NCBI GenBank assembly: GCA_020051845.1 | Contig: JAGVQG010000042.1 | Coordinates: forward strand, 1 to 41,048 | DNA length: 41,048 nucleotides | Source: an archaeon | Lineage (GTDB): Archaea > Nanobdellota > Nanobdellia > Woesearchaeales > ARS49 | Direction of reading: 5' to 3' | Shown: one piece after another, positions 15,456-23,455 of the stretch | Position numbering within the stretch: the first letter of the stretch is position 1 | How the letters are laid out: every line of letters starts with the position of its first letter | Position numbers and translations under genes: made by a program | Notes under the pieces: generated by a model | Databases searched by the model: none | The model's input: only the letters and a program-made list of their open reading frames with translations | Told to the model about the DNA's origin: nothing

Positions 15456-18400
15456 CTAGGGCAGTACCTCAAGGTCCCTGTAGACCACGCGCACTGTGTC
15501 ATCATTGCTGATGGTTATGCGCAAGGAGTACAGGCCTGGTTCTGGGTTGGTGTCTTCCAGCCTGAACATGACCTTCTTGGTCATCTGGTCGTTCCTGCCG
15601 AGGTCGAACTTTCCTACACTTCCGCGCAGACCGAGTTCAGTGCTCACGACCGCCAGTTTGACTCCATCAAGGTTGGTCTCGCCGTCGTTCTTGAACGTCA
15701 CCATTATCGGCACTTCGCCGGTTTGGGTGTTGATCTCGGGTATGCGGATGCTGCCGACGAAAAGCCCCATCTGAGGCTCCTCTGGCTGCGGCGCAGGCCT
15801 TGTGCGGCTGAGTTCGACGATTATGTACACGTCGCTTCCAGCAACGGTCACTATGCCGTTCGCCGTGTTGTAGCTGCTTGCCGCGACGTTGAACGAGTAG
15901 GTGCCATCAGCCACTGGGCTGAAGGCGGTCTCGCCAAAGACATTCGTGGTGCCCTGTGTCGCGAACGCGCTGACGACAGCGCCGGCTATGGGCTGTGATG
16001 TCGATGCGTCACGCACGAGGACGGTCACCGTGTGTGTCGGAGGCACGATCTGCGGGTTCAATGGGACCTGTAGCACGAGGTTTCCATTCACTGTCGATGT
16101 TCCAGCCGCCGGATCATAGTTGACGAGCGTCACGTCCCAGGGGAACGAGCCGGTGGGCACGTTGCTGAAGACTATGTTGCCCGCGACGTCCGTCGAGCCT
16201 TGCTGGCCGTCGAAGCGCACGAAAGCGCCCGGCAGGTTGGCCGTTGTCACGGCGTCATAGACATGTACTGTCACGGTGTTGTTGCCTGTCATCACATACA
16301 TCAACACGTTGACCGTTACGTCGGCGCCGTTGACTGTGAAGCTTCCGCTCGCCGGGTTGTAGCCGTTGAGCGTGGCTGTGTAGTTGTAGGTCGTGTCAGG
16401 CACGTTGTTGAAGACGATCTGGCCGCCGTTGTCCGTGGTGCCGCTGCGTCCATCGAAGACGACCGCGACGCCAGGCAGGTTGATGCCTGTGTTGCCGTCG
16501 GTGACGTGGAATGTCACCTGGTGGACTGTTCCGACACGGGTCAATGGCACGACCACGACGACATCGGCTCCGGTGACTTGCGTCGTTCCGCTGGCAGGCA
16601 AGTAGCCGCCGAGCGTCACGCCGAAGTTGTAGGTGCCGTCAGCCACTTGCGTGTAGACGACATTGCCGTTGGCGTCGGTTGTCAATGGCACGCCGTTGAA
16701 GACGACGCCCGCTCCTGAGAGCGAGGCTCCGCTTGTGGCGTCGATGACATGGTAGGTCACGCTGTGCGTGTCCGGCACTATATTGCGTGTCAATGCTACC
16801 TGGACGGTCACATCTTGTATGACGTTGACTCCGCCCTGGGCAGGGTCGTAGCCTGCGAGGCTTACGAACCAGCTGTAGCTGCCCTGCGGTATGCTTGCGA
16901 AGACGGCGTTGCCGTTTCCGTCGGTCGCGATCGTCCATCCGTTGGGAGGCGAGTTCGGACCGGTGAGCGTCACGCTGGCGCCAGGCAGGTTCGCGCCCGT
17001 GGCCGCGTCATAGACGTGGACAGTCGCTGTGCGAGGACCGCCGTCGTTGGTTGGCGTCAATGCGACGTAGACTTGCTGGTCGTCATGGCCGTTCGTTGAG
17101 ACTGTGCCGCTGGCAGGATTGTATCCTGTGGCAGCCGCTCCCCATGCATGGTCGCCGGCAGGCGCGTTGTTGAACATGACCATGCCGTCGATGTCTGTGG
17201 TGCCTGTGAGGCCGCGGAAGCTGATGACCGCTCCCTGGATGTTGGCCTGGGTCAACGAGTTGTGGACCTCGAAGATGACCTTGCCGGTGTTGCCGTTGGG
17301 GTCGACCTGCAAAGTCAGGTACATGTCCGCGTCTGTGTCGACGAGGTGCACGAGACCGCCCTGCGAGATGTAGTCTGTCTTGCCTGCGGTGTAAGTGTAG
17401 TCACCGGGCGCGACAGATGTCGCCGTGGCTGCGCCGCCCGCGTCTGTCGTGAGCGTCTGGCCCGCGACGGTTATCGTCACTCCGTCGAGCGGAGCGCCGT
17501 TGGCGTTGATGACGTGGAACCTGATGTTATAGCGTGGAGGCTCGATCACGTTGACGTTGAGCGTCACCGTGTTCGGTATGTTGAGCAATCCTGCGCACGC
17601 TGCCGAGCTCGCGAGGCCTGTGACGCTGACCGTGTGCATTCCGCTCTGCGCCGGCGTGAAGCCGAATGTCTGCACAGACGGGATGTAGTTGTCGGCGTTG
17701 GCTCCGGCCGTGAAGCCGGATGTCGCGACTACGCCCACTGGTCCTGTGACCGTCCAACTGATGCTGGTCGGTACTGGCGTGAGCGCGTAGTTCGGGTCGC
17801 CGTTGAACGCGTAATTGTTGGCGTGGTTGGTTATCTTGTTGAATGTCAACGAGACTCCCTGGCCCACTGTGCCGACGAATGGATTGGCTGCGAGGCCGTT
17901 GAGTATCGTGTAGCACTGGTTCTGTGGTAGCGCGGGCAGGACGTTGAATTGTGAGCTTGAGCTCTGCGGCACCTGGGATGCGCACTGGTCGTCCAACACT
18001 GTTGTCGTGATGACAGCGCGGTAGACTCCGTCTGTCGAAGGTGTCCAGCTGAATTCCACTGCCCTGTTCTCTCCTGCGAAGAGCGGGTTGCCGTTCGCGG
18101 CTGTGAGGTCCTGTGTCTGCTGGTTTACCACTGCGCCATTGCCACCATATATAGTGAGGGTGACGCGTGTGTCTGCGCTGTAGTAGACGTCCTTGAGTTC
18201 AGGAGGCACGTAGCCGACTCCGGTTGTCGTCAAGGAGAATGCGCTGCGGGTGATCGCGTCGAGTGACGCAGACATACGCACGACGAGAGGAACGTTCGCG
18301 TGCGCGTCGTTGGTCACCGTGAAGGTGTCTATGACGCTGCTGCATACAGGCACTTTCTCGAAGTCGAGCTGGCGCTGGGCTGCTCCGTTGCCCCACCATG

Positions 18401-18692
18401 TGGCGACTCCTTCCTTGGGGATGTAGCCAGGGCTGACGAAGAACAGCATGTAGCCGTTCGCCGATTGGAGGTGCGTCGGGTAGCGTACGAGCATCTGACC
18501 GTTGGTCGTGCTCGCTCCGTTGGGGAAGCTGCCGCTGAAAGTCGCGGGCGTGTTGCAGCCTGCGTCAGCGCAATTGTACGCTAGTCCTTGCACGTTGTTC
18601 GAGTTGAACACGTACGTTATGTCTGCGACCGCGAACGCCGATGCTGCGAAGAGCACCAACATGACCGCCGCGACGATTCCGAATTTGTTCAT
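15456..18692 (-). CDS. Secreted surface protein with seven carboxypeptidase-regulatory-like repeats
   Basis: 1078 residues with a signal peptide (about 1-22, AAVMLVLFAASAFA) and no C-terminal membrane helix. An N-terminal region of about 380 residues with several Cys and Ig-like pieces is followed by seven tandem units of about 80 residues (positions 15803-17538). Each unit has the pattern VxVxDAxTGANLPGAxV, TTDxxGxxxF, a Tyr-containing turn and GYxPAxG, as in CarboxypepD_reg/Cna-B-like beta-sandwich domains. The last 110 residues form a CARDB-like domain (VGSIRIPEINTQTGEVPI). It is probably a rod-like exoprotein held to the surface by partners. It follows the 1089-residue gene by 35 bases with AGGAGG before ATG 18692, so the two form an operon. 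Confidence 0.8.
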   Translation of the reverse strand: MNKFGIVAAVMLVLFAASAFAVADITYVFNSNNVQGLAYNCADAGCNTPATFSGSFPNGASTTNGQMLVRYPTHLQSANGYMLFFVSPGYIPKEGVATWWGNGAAQRQLDFEKVPVCSSVIDTFTVTNDAHANVPLVVRMSASLDAITRSAFSLTTTGVGYVPPELKDVYYSADTRVTLTIYGGNGAVVNQQTQDLTAANGNPLFAGENRAVEFSWTPSTDGVYRAVITTTVLDDQCASQVPQSSSSQFNVLPALPQNQCYTILNGLAANPFVGTVGQGVSLTFNKITNHANNYAFNGDPNYALTPVPTSISWTVTGPVGVVATSGFTAGANADNYIPSVQTFGFTPAQSGMHTVSVTGLASSAACAGLLNIPNTVTLNVNVIEPPRYNIRFHVINANGAPLDGVTITVAGQTLTTDAGGAATATSVAPGDYTYTAGKTDYISQGGLVHLVDTDADMYLTLQVDPNGNTGKVIFEVHNSLTQANIQGAVISFRGLTGTTDIDGMVMFNNAPAGDHAWGAAATGYNPASGTVSTNGHDDQQVYVALTPTNDGGPRTATVHVYDAATGANLPGASVTLTGPNSPPNGWTIATDGNGNAVFASIPQGSYSWFVSLAGYDPAQGGVNVIQDVTVQVALTRNIVPDTHSVTYHVIDATSGASLSGAGVVFNGVPLTTDANGNVVYTQVADGTYNFGVTLGGYLPASGTTQVTGADVVVVVPLTRVGTVHQVTFHVTDGNTGINLPGVAVVFDGRSGTTDNGGQIVFNNVPDTTYNYTATLNGYNPASGSFTVNGADVTVNVLMYVMTGNNTVTVHVYDAVTTANLPGAFVRFDGQQGSTDVAGNIVFSNVPTGSFPWDVTLVNYDPAAGTSTVNGNLVLQVPLNPQIVPPTHTVTVLVRDASTSQPIAGAVVSAFATQGTTNVFGETAFSPVADGTYSFNVAASSYNTANGIVTVAGSDVYIIVELSRTRPAPQPEEPQMGLFVGSIRIPEINTQTGEVPIMVTFKNDGETNLDGVKLAVVSTELGLRGSVGKFDLGRNDQMTKKVMFRLEDTNPEPGLYSLRITISNDDTVRVVYRDLEVLP
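15803..17538 (-). repeat. Seven tandem repeats of about 80 codons
   Basis: The units begin near YNIRFHVINANG, GKVIFEVHNSL, RTATVHVYDAATG, HSVTYHVIDATSG, HQVTFHVTDGNTG, NTVTVHVYDAVTT and HTVTVLVRDASTS. They are divergent in protein sequence, so this is a domain array rather than recent DNA slippage. Confidence 0.85.
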
Positions 18693-18727
18693 TTTTGTTC
18701 CTCCTGTATATTGTCAGTCATTGTCAA

Positions 18728-21700
18728 TCAAAACCCTGTGGCTGGGCCGACTCCGTTCCAGAAGCCGTCGCCGTTGCCTAATCCTGATGCAGGGCCGCCG
18801 CCGTTGTTGGGGCCGATGCCGTCCCAGAAGTTGTCGCCGTTGTGCAGGCCCATCTTGCCGTGCTTCACGACGTGCGACGCTCCGTTGGTCAGGTTGATCG
18901 CCGTGACCGTGTATGAGGCGGTCTCTGCGATGTTCTTCACCAGGTAGAGTATGTTGCCGATTATGCGCGACTTGATGACGTTCGGGCCGATCGTCTTCTG
19001 GAGGTCCTTGAGCGTCTGCAATTCCTGCTGTCCTGACTTGTTGACATAGGTCTTGCTTCCGCCGTTGTCGCTCCAGACGTCCATCAGGTCGCCGAGTACG
19101 CCACGGATGACCTTCTTGGTGTTGCCGTTGGCGTGGTTGTTGTCGCTCACGAGTCCTTCTGCGGCTGTCATGTTCCTGCCTATCTCGAAGAGCTCGCTCC
19201 AGTTCGCGAGGCCGTTGTTCCTGCTGAGCTGTGCGTACGAGCTGAAGAACAGGTCAAGGCCTATCTTGTTGGCGATGTAGCGATCAGGGTTCTCCCCGAT
19301 TATCGTCTTCAGCGCGTCCGAGTTGGACAGCTGCACATACGACTCAAGTGAGACCTCGTTGCCTGCGCGCAATTGCGCCGCTGTCGGCGCTGACGGGAAG
19401 GTCAATCCCCAAGTGAGGTTTGCGTTCCACGCGTCCGCGTCCCAGAAGGGCACGAAGCTCTTGAGGGCGTTGGCGAATTTGAGGAATCCGAGCATGACGC
19501 TCGAGTCCATCGCTTTCTGGTCGATGCCTTCCTCCTTGAGTATGCGCTCGCCTTCTGCCTTTGCGGCCTTCTCGAAGGCCTTCAGCTCTGCCGAGCAGTT
19601 CTTCTTGAGGAAGTCTTCCGCGACCTTGCGGACCTTCTTGCCTGACGCGCGTGTCGCGTCGTCCTGGCTTATCTGCGCGATGTATCCGAGGGCGAATGCC
19701 TGGAAAGCAGAGTCCTTTGCCCTGCCGAGCTCGCCGTTCTTGGCGTTCTCCTGCATCTCAATGATGTGGTTCCACGCGCCCTTCCTTCCCTGGTATCCTG
19801 TGAGGAAACTGCGGGCAAGGAAGTCCTCAATCATCTCGCGGGCATGGTCGTAGTTGTGTATCTTGCCCTTCAGACCCTTGAATGTCTGGTATGCTGTGAA
19901 CGGGTTCTGCACGACTTTGTCGAGAGGGCCGTACTTCCTGAGCACGTCGTCGACGACGAGCCTTTGCTCGAGGTCGTTGAGCACAGGCACTTTTCCGTCA
20001 GAACGGGTGCATTGAGGCGCGTCGCTGTACCTGTCTTTGGCGGCTGTCCTGTTGATCAGCGTCTTGTCTGCGTTGTACTTGGCGAAGTGCTGCTTGCGCC
20101 TGTCCTGCAGCTTCTCGTTGAGCTGTTCTGCCTTGTCCGTCTTGCCGGCCATCTGTGCTTCGTAGACTGCGAGCTCGAGCAGGATGTCTGCCTGGGCGCG
20201 GTCTCCGTGCGACGCGAATTGTGCGCGGTAGTCTGACTGCTTGTCGAGCTTGTCGATGAGCGTGTCAGTGTTCATGTTGGCGACGTCTTTGTTCTTGTCC
20301 TTGATGACAGAACGGTCGACCTTGACAGGTTCCACGTAAGGAATTGTCGTGGTCGTGACTGCGCGAAGGGCTTTCTCCTTGCGATCTGCGAGCTCGTACT
20401 TCTTGCCTTCCTTCGGAGTCTCGTAATTGATGGCTCCTTGGGGGTTGACGATCGGTCCGTTCGACGTCTTCTGAGGCGCGCGCCAGACCGGTTTGTCGTC
20501 GGTCTTTGGCTGCGCGGCAACGTTTGATTGCGTTGTTGATTGCGTCTGAACCGGCGTGCCGTTCTGTTGCTTGACAGCGACTTTCACGGCACCGTCATTG
20601 TTGCTGACGTATGCAGGGACGTTCTCTTTCTTGGTCTCTGATGCAACCGGCATTTCTTTTTTCGCCGGCGCTTCAGAACCGGAATTCAGCCAGTCCAAGA
20701 ACATCCAACTTGCGCCGACAACTGCGGCTCCGCCCACTGCACCGACGACGTATTTCCCGTTGCCGGAGTCTGCCTTGCCGTCCTGGGCAAGCCTGTCCTT
20801 GAGGTCCTTGACCTCGTTCCTGTGGCTGCCTTGTTCCTGGGCGAGTATCGCCGCAAGGGTCTTGGCGTCTGAGAGATTCTTTTCCGCCCGGGTCTGCTCA
20901 GCTGAAATCTGGGTCTGCGCCGTTTTGTAATCTGATGTGAGCTTCTCGTTCGACTTCTTGAGGCCGTCGAGCTCTTCCTGCGTCTTCTGAGGTATGACGA
21001 CAGGCGCGTTCTTTGCTGCGAGTTCCTTGTTCTTGATCTGCTGATCACGGGCTTCAAGAGCCTTGTCGCGATCCGCGAGTTCCTTGTCGCGATCTGCTAG
21101 CTGCTGGTCGCGTGCCGCGAGCTTCTGGTCAAGTTCACTCAATTCCGTGCTCTTCGCGTTGACCTTGACGAGTTCGGCTTCGTACAATCTCTTTGCTTCC
21201 TTTTCGGCGTCTGCCTTGACAGAGTCGAACTTCTTTTCAAGATCGGAATATCTCTTCTCGAATTGTTCATTGAGGCGTTGCTCGGCTGCCGCGACTTTCG
21301 CGTCTGCCTTGCCTTCGCCGATGAGTACGCCGACATATCCTGTCGCGCCTAGGGCTATCGCGGCCGCTGCCACGACTCCTACTGCACCCATCTTGACTTG
21401 CTTCGCTTTCTCGGCGACTGAGTTGTAAGCTGCCTGGTACCATGGCTGTTTTTCTGAGACGTAGGCAATGACCTTGCCGACTTGAGGCGTGGTCGATGGA
21501 GCGCCGACGACTTCGTCGAGGCTTCCCAAGGGCGCTTCACCGTCGGGTCCTATAATCATCTCATTGCCATCTGCAGGTAGGTCGTTCAAGCCTGCGGCTT
21601 CCAATCTTTTCTGGAAATCGAATTCGGGATCTGCATAGGCTTGCTCTATCGTTAGACGACCCGCATTGATGACCTCATTACGGGCTTGCTCTTCAGTGAG

Positions 21701-21997
21701 ACGGCCTGCGTTTGCGTAATCGCCTTGGTTTCCGCCGTATAATTTCATCGCTGCTTCGGTGAATTGCTGCCTTTTCTCGGCGGGGATCTGGTATGCGTCC
21801 ATGACACCGGAGATTCCATCAGGGCTCTCCTCGATCGCTTTGCGGAAGCCGGATCCTATCTCTGCGCCTGCAAGTGTTTCAAGTGTGGCTAGCGCTGCGT
21901 CCTTTTCATTGACGGCTGGCTGCTCCTTTTGATCGAGAACTTGTACGCCTTGATTGGACGCGTAACCTGGACTTGCCGACTCTTCCTTCGTTGTCAT
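18728..21997 (-). CDS. Large two-span coiled-coil envelope protein, family not recognised
   Basis: 1089 residues from ATG 21997 (GGGGG seven bases upstream; ATG 22018 is an alternative). There is no signal peptide. Order: an acidic N-terminal domain with a repeated NAGRLTxEQA unit; a helix at about 204-226 (VVAAAAIALGATGYVGVLIG); a coiled coil at about 233-408 with runs such as ADRDKELADRDKALEARDQQ; a second helix at about 415-435 (YVVGAVGGAAVVGASWMF); a Gln/Thr/Asn-rich linker; then about 530 residues of mostly helical sequence ending in two Gly-Asn-Trp units (NGDNFWDGIGP, NGDGFWNGVGP). With both helices used, both ends would be cytoplasmic and the coiled coil outside. I know no matching family. 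It heads the operon with the repeat protein and has a strong promoter. Confidence 0.75.
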   Translation of the reverse strand: MTTKEESASPGYASNQGVQVLDQKEQPAVNEKDAALATLETLAGAEIGSGFRKAIEESPDGISGVMDAYQIPAEKRQQFTEAAMKLYGGNQGDYANAGRLTEEQARNEVINAGRLTIEQAYADPEFDFQKRLEAAGLNDLPADGNEMIIGPDGEAPLGSLDEVVGAPSTTPQVGKVIAYVSEKQPWYQAAYNSVAEKAKQVKMGAVGVVAAAAIALGATGYVGVLIGEGKADAKVAAAEQRLNEQFEKRYSDLEKKFDSVKADAEKEAKRLYEAELVKVNAKSTELSELDQKLAARDQQLADRDKELADRDKALEARDQQIKNKELAAKNAPVVIPQKTQEELDGLKKSNEKLTSDYKTAQTQISAEQTRAEKNLSDAKTLAAILAQEQGSHRNEVKDLKDRLAQDGKADSGNGKYVVGAVGGAAVVGASWMFLDWLNSGSEAPAKKEMPVASETKKENVPAYVSNNDGAVKVAVKQQNGTPVQTQSTTQSNVAAQPKTDDKPVWRAPQKTSNGPIVNPQGAINYETPKEGKKYELADRKEKALRAVTTTTIPYVEPVKVDRSVIKDKNKDVANMNTDTLIDKLDKQSDYRAQFASHGDRAQADILLELAVYEAQMAGKTDKAEQLNEKLQDRRKQHFAKYNADKTLINRTAAKDRYSDAPQCTRSDGKVPVLNDLEQRLVVDDVLRKYGPLDKVVQNPFTAYQTFKGLKGKIHNYDHAREMIEDFLARSFLTGYQGRKGAWNHIIEMQENAKNGELGRAKDSAFQAFALGYIAQISQDDATRASGKKVRKVAEDFLKKNCSAELKAFEKAAKAEGERILKEEGIDQKAMDSSVMLGFLKFANALKSFVPFWDADAWNANLTWGLTFPSAPTAAQLRAGNEVSLESYVQLSNSDALKTIIGENPDRYIANKIGLDLFFSSYAQLSRNNGLANWSELFEIGRNMTAAEGLVSDNNHANGNTKKVIRGVLGDLMDVWSDNGGSKTYVNKSGQQELQTLKDLQKTIGPNVIKSRIIGNILYLVKNIAETASYTVTAINLTNGASHVVKHGKMGLHNGDNFWDGIGPNNGGGPASGLGNGDGFWNGVGPATGF
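18731..18850 (-). repeat. Duplicated Gly/Asn/Trp tail of the 1089-residue protein
   Basis: The last 40 residues contain two copies of GLxNGDxFWxGxGP about 22 residues apart. The two copies differ at the DNA level by several substitutions. Confidence 0.7.
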
Positions 21998-22043
21998 TTG
22001 TATTCCCCCTGTGGCCATTCAGCGATTTGTGTGATCGAGCATA

Positions 22044-22058
22044 GCGCGCCCTGCGCGC
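22044..22058 (-). other. GC hairpin in the leader of the 1089-residue gene
   Basis: GCGCGC, three bases, GCGCGC: a perfect six-pair GC stem about 50 bases upstream of ATG 21997, within the predicted 114-base leader. Confidence 0.45.
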
Positions 22059-22129
22059 AAGAGCCAGCCCTGCGGCCCCTCACCCCTATTTTTTCTAGAA
22101 CACCAGTTTTTAGACAAGAACAGAGAATC

Positions 22130-22148
22130 TAATATATAAAGCTTTCGG
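22130..22148 (-). promoter_or_regulatory. Strong BRE/TATA promoter of the envelope operon
   Basis: The minus strand reads CCGAAAGCTTTATATATTA, identical over 19 bases to the putative S-layer promoter at 15426-15444. Predicted transcription start is about 22111. Confidence 0.75.
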
Positions 22149-22220
22149 ACTGTTATTATTGTCGAGTAACAACTTTATTAACCGCGCATCGCGATTTTCC
22201 GTAATAAAACAGGTGCGCAA

Positions 22221-22230
22221 ACCTTATTAC
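22221..22230 (+). promoter_or_regulatory. Possible TATA box of the geranylgeranyl reductase gene
   Basis: ACCTTATTAC is centred about 27 bases before ATG 22254. A GGTGA ribosome site also lies five bases before the ATG, so leadered translation is equally possible. Confidence 0.35.
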
Positions 22231-22253
22231 CCGACACGAACGGATGGTGATGC

Positions 22254-23354
22254 ATGATCACGGTGATTGGTGCAGGGCCTGCTGGTGCGCAAGCGGCGTA
22301 CGCGCTTGCGAAGGCAGGGCACAAGGTCGAATTGTTCGAGGAGCACGCGGCGATAGGCGTGCCTGTCGCTTGCACTGGTCTTCTCACCAAGACGATCCAT
22401 GGATTATTGTCCAAGGATGAACTCGAAAGCGTCCTCGTCAACCAGCTCGACGCAGTGGATGTCGTCGCGCCAGGCGGTCACACTGTGAGGATCAAGACCC
22501 ATGAGTACGTCGTCGACAGGGCCGCCTTCGACAGGATGCTTGTGAGGAAAGCGATAGACGCAGGCGTTGTCCTTCGCACAAGCCACATCTTCACAGGGAA
22601 GAAAGGCAGCACCGTCTTCCTCAGTCATAAAGGAAAGACGGTCGAAAGAGAAATCGATTTCCTTGTGGGCGCGGACGGTCCGACAAGCCCTGTCGCGAAA
22701 TCTACAGGTATATACGGCAACCGTGAATTCTACGTCGGCCTGCAGGCGACGATGCGTGGCGGCTTTGACAAAAAAGTCTTCACGACCTGGTTCGGGGACG
22801 CGGCTCCTGATTTCTTCGCCTGGAGCGTGCCTGAGACGGATTCGCTCTCACGTGTGGGCGTCGCTTCGCAGACGAACACAAGGGCGCTTTTCGAATCTCT
22901 GACAAAACGCGTCGGTGGGATGATGGTCGCCAGACAAGCCGGCCCGATTCCTATCTTCAAACCAGGATTAGTCGCATCCTCACCAAAGCAAGGCGTCTTC
23001 CTCGTCGGCGATGCCGCCGCTCTTGTCAAGGCGACTACAGGCGGCGGCATCATCACAGGGATGCAATCCGCCGATATTCTTGCGGACTGCATCACCCGGG
23101 AAAAAGATTACGAGAAATCTTTGGCGCCTTTGCGCAGGGAGCTGTGGTTGCATCTCCTGATAAGGAAGACGCTCAATGGTTTCGGCCAGAAGGATTATGA
23201 CAAGCTCGTCGCGCTCATGGATGACAGGCGCGTGCAGGATTTGCTTGCCGAGAACCCGCGTGAGTATCCATCACGGTTCATCATCAGGCTTCTTGCGACG
23301 AAACCAGGGCTGTTGCGCTTCGCGCCGAAAGGGATCTCTGCCCTCATCCGATGA
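22254..23354 (+). CDS. Geranylgeranyl reductase family flavoprotein
   Basis: 366 residues. The N-terminal FAD-binding GAGPAGAQAAYALAKAG starts at residue 5, CTGLLT matches the Cys-x-Gly motif found near the flavin in this family, and LVGADGPTSPVAK and FLVGDAAALVKATTGGG are the two later FAD motifs. Family members saturate the isoprenoid chains of archaeal lipids or, in some archaea, isoprene units of dolichol phosphate. Its position next to a UbiA-type prenyltransferase and AglB favours a role on the glycan lipid carrier (inference), but general archaeol reduction is equally possible. The C-terminal helical region (from about 290) is shorter than in the longest family members. Confidence 0.88.
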   Translation: MITVIGAGPAGAQAAYALAKAGHKVELFEEHAAIGVPVACTGLLTKTIHGLLSKDELESVLVNQLDAVDVVAPGGHTVRIKTHEYVVDRAAFDRMLVRKAIDAGVVLRTSHIFTGKKGSTVFLSHKGKTVEREIDFLVGADGPTSPVAKSTGIYGNREFYVGLQATMRGGFDKKVFTTWFGDAAPDFFAWSVPETDSLSRVGVASQTNTRALFESLTKRVGGMMVARQAGPIPIFKPGLVASSPKQGVFLVGDAAALVKATTGGGIITGMQSADILADCITREKDYEKSLAPLRRELWLHLLIRKTLNGFGQKDYDKLVALMDDRRVQDLLAENPREYPSRFIIRLLATKPGLLRFAPKGISALIR

Positions 23355-23413
23355 TTTCTGCCTTTATATCAAATCGCGTAAATTTTGGCGATATGGACCG
23401 CTGATTTGATATT

Positions 23414-23455
23414 TAGTAACGCGCACAAAATTTCCATTGTCTTTGCGCGTTACTA
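23414..23455. repeat. 12-base perfect inverted repeat between convergent genes
   Basis: TAGTAACGCGCA (23414-23425) and its exact complement TGCGCGTTACTA (23444-23455) enclose an 18-base loop. It lies between two convergent genes and touches the stop codon of the prenyltransferase gene, so a bidirectional 3'-end structure is likely. Confidence 0.7.

Noticed and set aside
15803-17538. CRISPR-like periodicity of about 240 bases
   Set aside because: The units are divergent and coding throughout; there are no identical short repeats or spacers.
16200-17930. Several plus-strand frames (172, 116 and 260 codons) opposite the repeat protein
   Set aside because: They mirror the tandem repeats of the minus-strand gene, which has a signal peptide and domain pattern.
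10928-22018. Archaeosortase (PGF-CTERM) or lipobox anchors on the envelope proteins
   Set aside because: I looked at the C-termini and signal peptides. None shows a Pro-Gly-Phe motif followed by a helix and Arg cluster, and no signal peptide has a lipobox Cys at the cleavage site.
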